Source of the DNA: DATKZH01 sp964475955
Lineage (GTDB): Bacteria > Planctomycetota > Planctomycetia > Pirellulales > Thermoguttaceae
Assembly (NCBI GenBank): GCA_964475955.1
Contig: CAYYZY010000255.1
Span: 1-10,179 of the forward strand
Direction: 5' to 3'
Length of the DNA: 10,179 nucleotides
Shown here: piece by piece, positions 1 through 6,434 of the stretch
Position numbering within the stretch: the first letter of the stretch is position 1
Layout: every line of letters starts with the position of its first letter
Notes under the pieces: model-generated
The model's database searches: none
Told to the model about the DNA's origin: nothing
The model's input: the letters and a program-made list of their open reading frames with translations, nothing else
Position numbers and translations under genes: made by a program

Positions 1-54
1 TTTCCAACGTGCCCTTGGGTTGTGGGCACGTTGGAAACGTGCCCCACGTTGGGG
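1..54. repeat. Nested inverted-repeat array
   Basis: Four arms alternate in sense. Arm 1 (1-14) and arm 2 (24-37) form a perfect 14-bp inverted repeat around a 9-nt loop. Arm 2 (24-32, GGGCACGTT) also pairs perfectly with arm 3 (36-44, AACGTGCCC) across only 3 nt. Arm 4 (46-52, ACGTTGG) can pair with arm 1 (4-10). Only one pairing can form at a time around arm 2. The array lies about 30 nt past the stop of the minus-strand oxidoreductase gene, so it may terminate or protect that transcript, but no T-tract follows it. It could also be one copy of a dispersed palindromic element, and it touches the window edge, so it may be cut. Confidence 0.7.
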
Positions 55-83
55 ATTAGTCCAACTCGCCTTCCGCCACGGCA

Positions 84-1556
84 CTAAATGGCCGCCCAGT
101 CGACAATCGCGCCGTGGGACTCCAGCGCGGCCCGCAGCGGCTTGGGGTCGACCTCGCGGAACGGCACCGACGAGCGCACCACCGTCGCGGCCGCCTCGCC
201 CGCCGCTTCGCCCATCGCCATGCAGGGGGCCATCACCCGAAGCGGCCCCAGCACCGGCCTTTCCACGCTGATCGCCCTGCCCGGGCAGATCAGGTTCTCC
301 ACCGGCTCGGGCACCATCACGCGGTAGGGGATCGGCGTGACGGCCAGCTTGCGCCCGTGGCTCGGGTTTTCGCTGGGGCGTTTGGGGTCGGGCAGGTCCC
401 AGCCGTAGGCGGAGAAGCCGATCGTGTCGTCGAACCGCCTGCCCGCGGCGAGATCGGCGACCGAGAGCGTGTACCGGCTGCGGATCCGCCGCGTTTCGCG
501 CACCCCCAGCATCGGCGCCACGGCCTTCAGCTTCGCTTCGGCGAATCCCGGGAAGTGCGCCCGCATCAGCTCCATCAACCGCTCGATCTCCCGGCGCCCG
601 CGCACCATGCCCTGGGTGATCGAGGCGCCGTCGGTTCCGTCGATGCCCACCAGTCGCGTGGTGTTGATCATCATCGTGCCTTTCCGTTCGAGCTGCACGC
701 TGATGAAGATCTCGTAGGGGAAGTCCCACTCGCCGGAGTCGCGGAGCTGGCGGATTTTTTCGCGGAAGCGGGGGCATTGGTGCTCGTAAATGTACCGGTC
801 GAGCGCGTCCTGGTCGACGCCCGTCACGTGGAAGGTGAGCGAGGCGGGGGTCATCAGGCCGTCCTGGTCGCGCCCTTTGACCACCGCGCAGCCGGTGCGC
901 GCGGCCAGGTCGGCGTCGCCGGTGGCGTCGACCACGGCCCGCGCCGCGACGGCCGCCAGGCCGCTCTTGTTGAACAGGACGACGTGCGTGATGCGCCCTC
1001 CGTCGACGATCGCGTCGACGGCCTGGGTGTGAAGCAGCACGTCGACCTCGGCCGCGGCCGTCTTCTCGTCGAGATACGCGGCCATGCGGTATGGATCGAA
1101 GGGGACGCCGGCCGCCAACTGGCCCTTGTACCAGCCGTGGGGCTGGTACTTTTTGTCGGGCTCGGGCACCGGTACCAGGGCGATGCCTTGCTCGGCCGCC
1201 TCCTGCGACATGGCCCGAAACACGCCGCCCACGACCCAGCGCCGGCAGTCGCTGGTGCGTCCGCCCAGCCAATGCGAGACGAGGCCCGAGGTGCCGTTGC
1301 CGCCCAGTTGTCCCTGCCCTTCGATCAGGAGCACCTTCGCGCCCGCCCGGCGCGCGGCAAGCGCCGCGGCCGCGCCCGAGGGGCCCCCGCCGCAGACGAG
1401 CACGTCGTATTCTCCGGCCACCGGCAGGTGGCGAGCATAGGCTTGGGTGCTGGGGCTGCCCTCCTGCCCTGCCGGAGCTGCGCCGGCGGAGAGGCCCCCT
1501 GCGGCCGAGGCGGCCAGTCCGAGGAACACACGACGATCGAGGCGGGCGGGGTTCAT
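84..1556 (-). CDS. Tat-exported FAD-dependent oxidoreductase (FAD_oxidored type)
   Basis: A 490-residue flavoprotein. The N terminus has a twin-arginine signal (DRRVFLGLAASAAGG, residues 7-21), an Ala/Gly-rich stretch, then the mature protein from about residue 30-45. The dinucleotide-binding fold starts at 50 with DVLVCGGGPSG (GGGPSG at 56-61) and ends in an acidic residue (E79) for the ribose. Further family marks are GGNGTSG (85-91), the second FAD contact VVDATGDADLA (208-218), GVRETRR (351-357) and the C-terminal GRAIS...RVMAPCMAMGEAAGEAA (426-456). Pattern and length fit the PF12831-type FAD-dependent oxidoreductases frequent in planctomycetes; the substrate is unknown. The ATG at 1556 is preceded by AAAGGA, which begins right after the hydrolase stop, so the two genes are very probably co-transcribed. 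Tat export suggests it folds with FAD before export and acts outside the cytoplasm. Family assignment is strong, role is inference. Confidence 0.9.
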   Translation of the reverse strand: MNPARLDRRVFLGLAASAAGGLSAGAAPAGQEGSPSTQAYARHLPVAGEYDVLVCGGGPSGAAAALAARRAGAKVLLIEGQGQLGGNGTSGLVSHWLGGRTSDCRRWVVGGVFRAMSQEAAEQGIALVPVPEPDKKYQPHGWYKGQLAAGVPFDPYRMAAYLDEKTAAAEVDVLLHTQAVDAIVDGGRITHVVLFNKSGLAAVAARAVVDATGDADLAARTGCAVVKGRDQDGLMTPASLTFHVTGVDQDALDRYIYEHQCPRFREKIRQLRDSGEWDFPYEIFISVQLERKGTMMINTTRLVGIDGTDGASITQGMVRGRREIERLMELMRAHFPGFAEAKLKAVAPMLGVRETRRIRSRYTLSVADLAAGRRFDDTIGFSAYGWDLPDPKRPSENPSHGRKLAVTPIPYRVMVPEPVENLICPGRAISVERPVLGPLRVMAPCMAMGEAAGEAAATVVRSSVPFREVDPKPLRAALESHGAIVDWAAI

Positions 1557-1569
1557 GGGGTTTTCCTTT

Positions 1570-3645
1570 CTATCGCTGCGCGACGGCGGCGGCGAGTTGG
1601 TCGGTCAATTTCTCGATGCGGGCGAGGTTCATCTTGCGGTCGCCGCGGTACCAGTGTTTCCACTTGCCGCGCGAGGCGAGCGCCTGGCCGGCGCGCACGC
1701 CGCGCATCGCCCGTTGCGCCGATTCGAGCTCGGCCAGCGCTTCGGCCCGGTCGTCCCGCTGGAAAGCAAGCCCTGCACGCAGCCCGTGCTCCCACCAGCG
1801 CAAGAGCCCCAGGAGAATGGCGCGCTGGGCCACGAAGTTGTTTTCGAACAGCACCCGGCCCGCGCCCGAGAGTTGGCCGAGGACGGCGTCGACCTCCTCG
1901 CCCGCGGCCTCGACGGCCGCCCGCTGGCGCTGGGCACTGGCCAGCGTGGTGCGGATGCGATCGGGGTCCTGAAACGGCGGCTTCCTGCCGGCCGAGAGCC
2001 GTTCGAGCATCACGCCGTAGAACCGCCGGCCGGCGTGGACGATCTCGCCGTCGAGCTTGTTGCGGCTTCCGGGCTCGCAGCCGGCCACGTAGCTGGCGAA
2101 GAGTCGCTCGTAGGAGCGGCGGGCGGCTTCGGCCGCTGGGCCGAACCGGTCGGCGCACCAGTCGTTGAGGTGGCGGTCGGGGTCGAAACGGTCGAAGTTG
2201 CGCAGGAATCGGGCGGCCGCGTCGAGCCCGAGCACGAACTCCCGCACGTTCGAGACGTTCATGATCGCGTAGTACGTCGAGCCCCGCTCGACCGCTTCGC
2301 CGAACACGCCGTACGCCCGATGGGGCGATACGCCCTGCACCAGGTGCGGCCCGGTGCCCCAGAGCGCCTGGTGGTAGTAGACGCCGTACGGCCGGCCCGG
2401 CTCGCGCGCCACCTGGTAGAAGTCGTCCTGGAGCCGCCAGCCCGGGCTGTTGTCGGCGAAGATCGCGGCCACGCCCGGCGGGAACTGCAAATGTCCCCGC
2501 CGGTGAAGCTCGGAGCCTTCCATCCAGAGGGTCGTGGTGGCGGGCGGGTCGGGCCGCGGGTCGACCGAGCGGACGATCTCCCACTGCCGGGCCATCGCCC
2601 GGGAGATCATCCGGCCCCGGGCTTCGTCGGTCTTGGGGGCCTCGGGATCGGTGGCCCAAACCGGCCGGTCGGCGATCCCGCGCAGTCCCAATTGCCAGAT
2701 CACGTTGGGGTACTGCGCCCAACGCCCGGCGTAGTCGCGCCAGATGGTCTCGAACTTCTCCGGGTGCCGGGCGAACGAGAAGGGGATTTCTTCGCCCCGC
2801 TCGCGCCAGTACGTGTCGAACCCGAAGCCGCTGACGCCCATCGGCTCCACGTGGTGCATGCTCACCGAAAGGCCGCGGCGCGCGGCCTCGTCGACCAGCC
2901 GGGCCTCGTCCGGATTGCGGATGTCGACGAACGACGCCGGAATCACCAGGTTGTACCCCAAACGGACCATCGCCTCGAACACGCGGCGCGCGACCGAGGG
3001 CGAAACCACGTGCTCGTAGTACGGGTAGTCGATCTCGCGGTGCCCGCCGTCCAGACGCCACTCGCTCAGCAGGTCCTCGTCGTTGACGAACCAGCCGCGG
3101 TAGCGGAACGTGGGCTCGTCGGCCGCGATGTGCACCTCGTCCCAGGCCAGGCGGCCGCGCTTCTCCGGCGGACGGTCGGCCCAGAAGTAGAGCGGGTCGA
3201 CCTCGAGGTACCGCTCGATGAAGGCGTAGAGGGCGAACATCGTGGCGCGCCGGTCGCTGCCGGCCACGACCAGGGCGGGCGACGCCGGCCCCGCGAGCCC
3301 GGCGGCGGTCTGAACGCGATACGCCTCCCACTTGCCCCACAGCTCCGCAACCACGCCCGGCACGAGCCGCTCGAGCAACTCGGCCGACCCGTTGCCGTCG
3401 ACCGTGCCGACGACGACGCACGGCCCCTCGGCCTCCTCCAGCCGCTGGACGACTGCGAGCATCCGCCCGGTGATCTTGGCCACGTCGCCCACCAGGTCTT
3501 CCACGGCAAGGCGCACGCAGCCCGGCTCGCCCTGCGGCACGACGACCGTCGCGGCCACGTCCTCGTCGACCAACTCGAAGCCCCCGGCCGCGGCGTTCAG
3601 CGGCAGCGTCAGGGTCAGGGTCAGGAGTAGGCAGAGAGCCGGCAA
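1570..3645 (-). CDS. Secreted glycoside hydrolase, GH115-like (alpha-glucuronidase family)
   Basis: Read from a TTG at 3645 this is 691 residues with a short export signal (MPALCLLLTLTLTLPLNAAA, cut near residue 20). Resemblances to GH115, from memory of the family: FWADRPPEKRG (154-164), YRGWFVNDED (182-191), MHHVEPMG (263-270), WQLGLRG (317-323), FADNSPGW (396-403) and YGVYYHQALWG (420-430), then a helical C-terminal part with WWEHGLRAG. GH115 enzymes remove glucuronic or 4-O-methylglucuronic acid from xylan and arabinogalactan side chains. The protein ends after the helical region, so the extra C-terminal beta domain of longer GH115 enzymes seems absent. Start choice: the frame stays open to GTG 3840 (756 residues), but codons between 3646 and 3840 include CTA, ACT, AGA, ATA, TTT, TGT and TTA, unlike the GC-ending codons of the body. 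Against TTG: no good ribosome site and no positive residue before the hydrophobic core. The oxidoreductase follows after 13 nt. Confidence 0.78.
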   Translation of the reverse strand: MPALCLLLTLTLTLPLNAAAGGFELVDEDVAATVVVPQGEPGCVRLAVEDLVGDVAKITGRMLAVVQRLEEAEGPCVVVGTVDGNGSAELLERLVPGVVAELWGKWEAYRVQTAAGLAGPASPALVVAGSDRRATMFALYAFIERYLEVDPLYFWADRPPEKRGRLAWDEVHIAADEPTFRYRGWFVNDEDLLSEWRLDGGHREIDYPYYEHVVSPSVARRVFEAMVRLGYNLVIPASFVDIRNPDEARLVDEAARRGLSVSMHHVEPMGVSGFGFDTYWRERGEEIPFSFARHPEKFETIWRDYAGRWAQYPNVIWQLGLRGIADRPVWATDPEAPKTDEARGRMISRAMARQWEIVRSVDPRPDPPATTTLWMEGSELHRRGHLQFPPGVAAIFADNSPGWRLQDDFYQVAREPGRPYGVYYHQALWGTGPHLVQGVSPHRAYGVFGEAVERGSTYYAIMNVSNVREFVLGLDAAARFLRNFDRFDPDRHLNDWCADRFGPAAEAARRSYERLFASYVAGCEPGSRNKLDGEIVHAGRRFYGVMLERLSAGRKPPFQDPDRIRTTLASAQRQRAAVEAAGEEVDAVLGQLSGAGRVLFENNFVAQRAILLGLLRWWEHGLRAGLAFQRDDRAEALAELESAQRAMRGVRAGQALASRGKWKHWYRGDRKMNLARIEKLTDQLAAAVAQR
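3608..3625. repeat. Hexanucleotide tandem repeat (GTCAGG)x3
   Basis: Three perfect copies of GTCAGG on the plus strand, flanked by near-copies, lie inside the signal peptide of the GH115-like gene. On the coding strand they read as ACCCTG-type codons for alternating Thr-Leu, giving the LTLTLTL core. Gain or loss of a unit would keep frame and change the hydrophobic core by two residues. Confidence 0.85.
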
Positions 3646-3705
3646 ACGGGGGGAGTTGCGCCCGCCTCCTGCCCAATCGAGGGGTTCGCGGCCGAAATTT
3701 GGGCA

Positions 3706-3722
3706 TTCCAGGGGACCTGGAA
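3706..3722. repeat. Short perfect inverted repeat upstream of GH115-like gene
   Basis: TTCCAGG and CCTGGAA are perfect complements around a GGA loop. It sits 61 nt before the proposed TTG start and next to the AT-rich segment, so it could be an operator or a 5' leader hairpin. If translation started at 3840 it would lie inside the gene instead. Confidence 0.4.
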
Positions 3723-3836
3723 AGAGTAAACAAAAAATTCCGGATGCGCGAGTCATTCTTATTGTCGCCATTTTGCGGGCCGATCTAGTTAGGCAGGAGA
3801 GCTTCGACCGGGAGGCCGTCTTGGCGGGCATCGCGT

Positions 3837-3869
3837 TCACAAACGGCGCTGCCGGGCTGGCCGAGACAT
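3837..3869 (-). other. Possible 10-codon leader ORF
   Basis: ATG at 3869 follows the best Shine-Dalgarno-like sequence of the region (GGAGGA, 5 nt spacing to the ATG region) and encodes MSRPARQRRL before TGA. The TGA overlaps the GTG at 3840, the outermost start of the GH115 reading frame, in a GTGA arrangement typical of translational coupling. So short an ORF can easily arise by chance. Confidence 0.15.
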
Positions 3870-3998
3870 CACTTCCTCCGGGCTCCCCTTAGCGTACATG
3901 TCGATTCGGGCAAATCCAGCCCCCTCGTTCAGGTGCTACGTTCGGCGCACGCGAGGCCAGCACGCCGAGGCGCGCGGTGGGGCGACCGTCCTTCCCAC

Positions 3999-4006
3999 GG
4001 AGGTGA
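3999..4006 (+). promoter_or_regulatory. Ribosome binding site of the OMP gene
   Basis: GGAGGTGA lies 5 nt before ATG 4012. It decides the start: the frame is open from 3898, but the upstream 38 codons have no such site, and the signal peptide begins exactly at 4012. Confidence 0.75.
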
Positions 4007-4011
4007 GCGTG

Positions 4012-5037
4012 ATGAGGCGAGTCAACCACTTTATTCCCCTGGCCATCCTTGCCGCCCTGCTGGCGGCGGCCCCCACGCGGGCGGACGAGGACTCGTCCGG
4101 CCTGTTCGGCACCGGCGACGTCGACCTCGTCGCGTGGCAGACGACCGACGATCCCTGGGCCGGTTACCACGCCCAGGGCGGCGGCACGCTCGCGGCCGAC
4201 GGCGCTGCCGGCTGCGGCGAAGTCACCGGCTGCGACGGCGCGATCGGCTGCGACGGCCCCATCTGCTGCCGCCGGTCGGGCCTCATCGCCGGCATGGAGA
4301 TGCCGCTGTTGCAGGCGCACACCGGGGCGATCAGCATCCGCGAGGCCGGGTGGTACCGGCTGCCCAAATACACGCCCGACTTCGATCACGAGGCCACGCC
4401 GCGGTTCTGGCTGGGATACGAAACGTGCGACGGGCTTTCGTTCCGCTGGCGCTACTGGCAGTACGACCACACGACGTCGGCCGTCGACGCCAAGCGCCAA
4501 TACTACGTCGAGGCGGGCCTGGCGGCCGAGGACTTCGATTTCGAGATCGCCCAGCGCGCCGACCTCGGCAACTGGGAGTTCGAGCTCGCCGGCGGGGCGC
4601 GCTACGCCAAGCTCTCCGACGACCTCCGCATAAGCTGGGACGGCGACCTGGTTCTGTGGGAGCGCGGCTTCGAGGGCGGGGGCCCCACCTTCGCCCTGGC
4701 CGCCCGCCGCCCGTTGGCCCTCCCCGGGTTCGGGCTGGTGGCCGACTTTCGGGCCTCGTTCATTTACGGCGACACGCGCGCGGAGCTGCTCGAGACCGTG
4801 GACGACCAGATCATCACCGAAATCTGGACCGCGGTCGACGACCAGGTGACCGAGATCTACGAGATCCAGGTCGGGGCCGACTGGTCGTGCATGACCCGCG
4901 GCGGCTGGGAGCTGACCGGACGCCTCGTGCTCGAAGGCCAGGTCTGGGCGCTCGCCCCCGGGCCCGCGCCGCTCGACGCGTTCGACACGACCATCGGCTT
5001 CGTCGGTCCCTCGTTCTCGCTGGCCATCGAGCGTTAG
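4012..5037 (+). CDS. Putative outer-membrane beta-barrel protein (Lpg1974/Legionella OMP-like)
   Basis: A 341-residue exported protein. Residues 1-24 are a Sec signal (MRR, hydrophobic 8-20, PTRA cut before DED). Residues 25-66 are low in structure, 67-86 carry the cysteine hexapeptide repeat, and from about 88 the pattern turns to alternating polar/aromatic strands: RFWLGYETCDGLSFRWRYWQ (131-150), QYYVEAGL, DFDFEIAQRADLGNWEFELAGGARYAKLS, and a closing strand TTIGFVGPSFSLAIER. Gly-Tyr-Glu/Asp-Gly-Leu followed by Arg-Tyr-Trp and a later Gly-Gly-Arg-Tyr-Ala motif resemble planctomycete proteins annotated as Lpg1974-family pore-forming OMPs. Family assignment is by resemblance only; a pore function is inference. 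The C terminus ends in Arg rather than the usual aromatic residue. It is a lone gene, divergent from the hydrolase and convergent with DUF362. Confidence 0.72.
   Translation: MRRVNHFIPLAILAALLAAAPTRADEDSSGLFGTGDVDLVAWQTTDDPWAGYHAQGGGTLAADGAAGCGEVTGCDGAIGCDGPICCRRSGLIAGMEMPLLQAHTGAISIREAGWYRLPKYTPDFDHEATPRFWLGYETCDGLSFRWRYWQYDHTTSAVDAKRQYYVEAGLAAEDFDFEIAQRADLGNWEFELAGGARYAKLSDDLRISWDGDLVLWERGFEGGGPTFALAARRPLALPGFGLVADFRASFIYGDTRAELLETVDDQIITEIWTAVDDQVTEIYEIQVGADWSCMTRGGWELTGRLVLEGQVWALAPGPAPLDAFDTTIGFVGPSFSLAIER
4210..4269 (+). repeat. 18-bp coding repeat, cysteine hexapeptides
   Basis: Three 18-bp units (4210-4227, 4228-4245, 4246-4263) each begin GGCTGC and are followed by TGCTGC. Units 2 and 3 differ mainly at the fifth codon. 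The protein reads GCGEVT-GCDGAI-GCDGPI-CC (residues 67-86), giving cysteines 68, 74, 80, 85 and 86. It joins the signal peptide/linker to the putative barrel. Confidence 0.85.
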
Positions 5038-5042
5038 CGGAG

Positions 5043-5054
5043 GATTCGCGAATC
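5043..5054. repeat. 12-bp perfect palindrome after the OMP stop
   Basis: GATTCGCGAATC begins 6 nt after the OMP stop codon, in the 103-nt convergent gap. It could fold as a small stem but has no T-tract, so a terminator role is weakly supported. Confidence 0.4.
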
Positions 5055-5114
5055 GACGACTGCCGCCATCGTCGCTATTCGCCCGGCGGAAACACGCTTG
5101 TTCGCTCCGGCGGA

Positions 5115-5140
5115 CGGCGACCAGCATGGAAGGGTCGCCG
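5115..5140. terminator. Hairpin at the end of the DUF362 gene
   Basis: CGGCGACC (5115-5122) pairs perfectly with GGTCGCCG (5133-5140) around a 10-nt loop and abuts the DUF362 stop codon. Position and GC-rich stem suit transcript end formation for the minus-strand gene. No T-tract follows, so this may be a 3'-end stabilising hairpin instead. Confidence 0.4.
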
Positions 5141-6319
5141 CTACGACTCCGCCGTCCGCTCCGGCCAGAACGGATGGGTCGCCTCCTTCAGGCCGAGCCC
5201 GACGACTTCGATCTTGCCCGGGTCGTTGGTGCCCATCCCGTGGGCGGCCAGAAGCGCCAAGTGGTTGTCGCCCTGGAAGGGGAACGATTCGGCCTCGGCC
5301 AGGGGGTCCATTCCCATCAGGACGGTGGAGATCGCGTCGGTACACACGCCGTTGCGCCCGGCCAGGATCAGCTTCGGCTCGACGATCGACACGTTCCGGT
5401 TCCAGTGCCCCTCCCCGCCGCGCAGCGTGCGGATGCCGTCGACCAGCGCCAAGTCGGCCGGCCGGGCCCCGTAGATGTCGGCCACGATCCGCGGCACGCG
5501 GTAGCGCGCGTCGGCCGGGCAGTCGTGGTCGAGTTCCTTGGGCACGCCGTCGGGCACCTGCTTGCGGCCCGAGTGGAACATCCGCGTGCGGTGCGAAAGC
5601 GGGTTTTCCGTCGGCGCGTCGTTCCCGTAGAGCGAGCAGGGCGTGATCCCGAAGAAGTTCTTGGCCGTCATCGTCACGCCCGCGCACGCGTGCTGCTTCA
5701 GCTTCGAAAGCGACACGAGCACGTCGGTCTTCTCGAACCGCCGGTTGAGGTCGAACGCGGGGTAGATGAATCCGCCCCAGGGCACCGGGTAGCGGCTGTA
5801 GCCGGGCCAGGTGCCGCGATGCCGCGTGTCTTCAAAGACGACCTTGTGCCCCCCGGCCGACTGGATCGCCTTCACGTCCCAGCCCGACTCGATCAGCGAG
5901 GCCTCCATGGGCCGGTCCCAATAGAGGTTCTCGACGACGACGATCCGCCGCGCGCCGGCGTCGTGGAAGATCGCGGCCAGGGCGGCCACCGTGTTGGGGT
6001 GCGTCTGGTAGCTCTCGTAGGCGGGCAGCCCGCCGAACGGCTTCCACGACATGCCCGTCAGGTTGATCTTGATGGTGACCGTCTTGCCGCCGACCATCTC
6101 CCGCACGCCGCCGATCCCGTCGAGCACCGCCTCGAACTTCCGCCGCAACCGCTGCGGCTCGAACGACTCGCACCGCTCGATGGCCACCGGCGAACTGGGC
6201 GATTCCGCGGCGGCCAGCGCGCGGCGGGGCCGGACGGCTCCGCAGAGCCCCCCGGCCACGAGTCCGGCCGTCTGGAGGCCGCAGGCCAAGGCTTCACGTC
6301 GGTTGACTTTTCGGGTCAT
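5141..6319 (-). CDS. Tat-exported DUF362 domain protein
   Basis: 392 residues. The N terminus TRKVNRREALACGLQTAGLV has paired arginines at 7-8 and a hydrophobic stretch, a Tat-type signal. The body matches DUF362: VTIKINLTG (81-89), a nucleotide-fold-like IVVVENLYW (126-134), SLSKLKQHACAGVTMTAKNF (203-222) continuing FFGITP, and DLALVDGIRTLRGGEGHW (289-306). DUF362 proteins have no settled biochemical role; many carry ferredoxin clusters, but no CxxCxxCxxxC pattern is visible here. ATG 6319 is preferred over ATG 6328 because the AAGGAG site lies 9 nt before it, whereas it directly touches the upstream ATG. It is a lone gene, divergent from the duplicated-domain gene across 115 nt. Family call is strong, function unknown. 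Confidence 0.88.
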   Translation of the reverse strand: MTRKVNRREALACGLQTAGLVAGGLCGAVRPRRALAAAESPSSPVAIERCESFEPQRLRRKFEAVLDGIGGVREMVGGKTVTIKINLTGMSWKPFGGLPAYESYQTHPNTVAALAAIFHDAGARRIVVVENLYWDRPMEASLIESGWDVKAIQSAGGHKVVFEDTRHRGTWPGYSRYPVPWGGFIYPAFDLNRRFEKTDVLVSLSKLKQHACAGVTMTAKNFFGITPCSLYGNDAPTENPLSHRTRMFHSGRKQVPDGVPKELDHDCPADARYRVPRIVADIYGARPADLALVDGIRTLRGGEGHWNRNVSIVEPKLILAGRNGVCTDAISTVLMGMDPLAEAESFPFQGDNHLALLAAHGMGTNDPGKIEVVGLGLKEATHPFWPERTAES

Positions 6320-6328
6320 GAGAGACAT

Positions 6329-6334
6329 CTCCTT
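6329..6334 (-). promoter_or_regulatory. Ribosome binding site of the DUF362 gene
   Basis: AAGGAG on the minus strand, 9 nt before ATG 6319. It decides between two in-frame ATG codons nine bases apart. Confidence 0.7.
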
Positions 6335-6348
6335 TGTGCGGCTGCCGC

Positions 6349-6354
6349 GTTATA
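6349..6354 (-). promoter_or_regulatory. Possible -10 box for DUF362
   Basis: TATAAC on the minus strand, within GATATAAC, is the most AT-rich hexamer of the 115-nt divergent gap and would place transcription start roughly 20-25 nt before the gene. No good -35 box is found at 16-18 nt; a GACAAG occurs 19 nt upstream. The plus-strand gene's promoter must share this gap but I cannot point to it. Confidence 0.3.
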
Positions 6355-6423
6355 TCTTCGCACGAAGCGAGCCCTTGTCGAGAGCGAGCGGAGTCCGTCC
6401 CTATTCCGGAACCCTTCTTATGG

Positions 6424-6427
6424 GGAG
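6424..6427 (+). promoter_or_regulatory. Ribosome binding site of the duplicated-domain gene
   Basis: GGAG in GGGGAG, 7 nt before ATG 6435. It favours 6435 over the in-frame ATG at 6420, which lacks a site; the signal peptide also begins at 6435. Confidence 0.6.
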
Positions 6428-6434
6428 TAACGCA

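Larger units (their letters stand above)
3646..4011. other. Divergent upstream region of GH115-like and OMP genes
   Basis: This 366-nt stretch separates the two divergent genes. About 3722-3775 is clearly richer in A and T than the surroundings, with a run of six A (3731-3736 area; T-rich on the minus strand), and is the likeliest promoter zone for the hydrolase transcript. A 7-bp perfect inverted repeat (TTCCAGG at 3706-3712, CCTGGAA at 3716-3722, 3-nt loop) lies beside it. A 10-codon minus-strand reading frame occurs at 3837-3869. I could not assign convincing -35/-10 boxes on either strand. Confidence 0.5.

Noticed and set aside
1..54. Part of a CRISPR array
   Set aside because: Arms are inverted, not direct, repeats with 3-9 nt between them; no spacers of 30-40 nt and no cas gene.
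114..2168. 684-codon plus-strand open frame
   Set aside because: Lies antisense to the oxidoreductase and hydrolase, both of which have family motifs; its product is Arg/His/Ala-rich without any domain. Long antisense frames are usual in DNA with high GC at third codon positions.
2701..2710. CACGTTGGGG, identical to 45-54 of the left-edge repeat
   Set aside because: Only 10 nt, inside conserved coding sequence of the hydrolase, with no inverted arms around it; chance match.
1447..3630. 727-codon plus-strand open frame
   Set aside because: Antisense to the GH115-like gene, low-complexity Val/Arg/Glu/Pro composition, no signal, no ribosome site.
3898..4011. N-terminal extension of the OMP gene
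   Set aside because: The signal peptide and GGAGGTGA ribosome site fix the start at 4012; the extra 38 residues have no export character.
3889..5127. 412-codon minus-strand open frame
   Set aside because: Antisense to the OMP gene, which has a signal peptide, a good ribosome site and barrel-type strands; the antisense product shows no domain.
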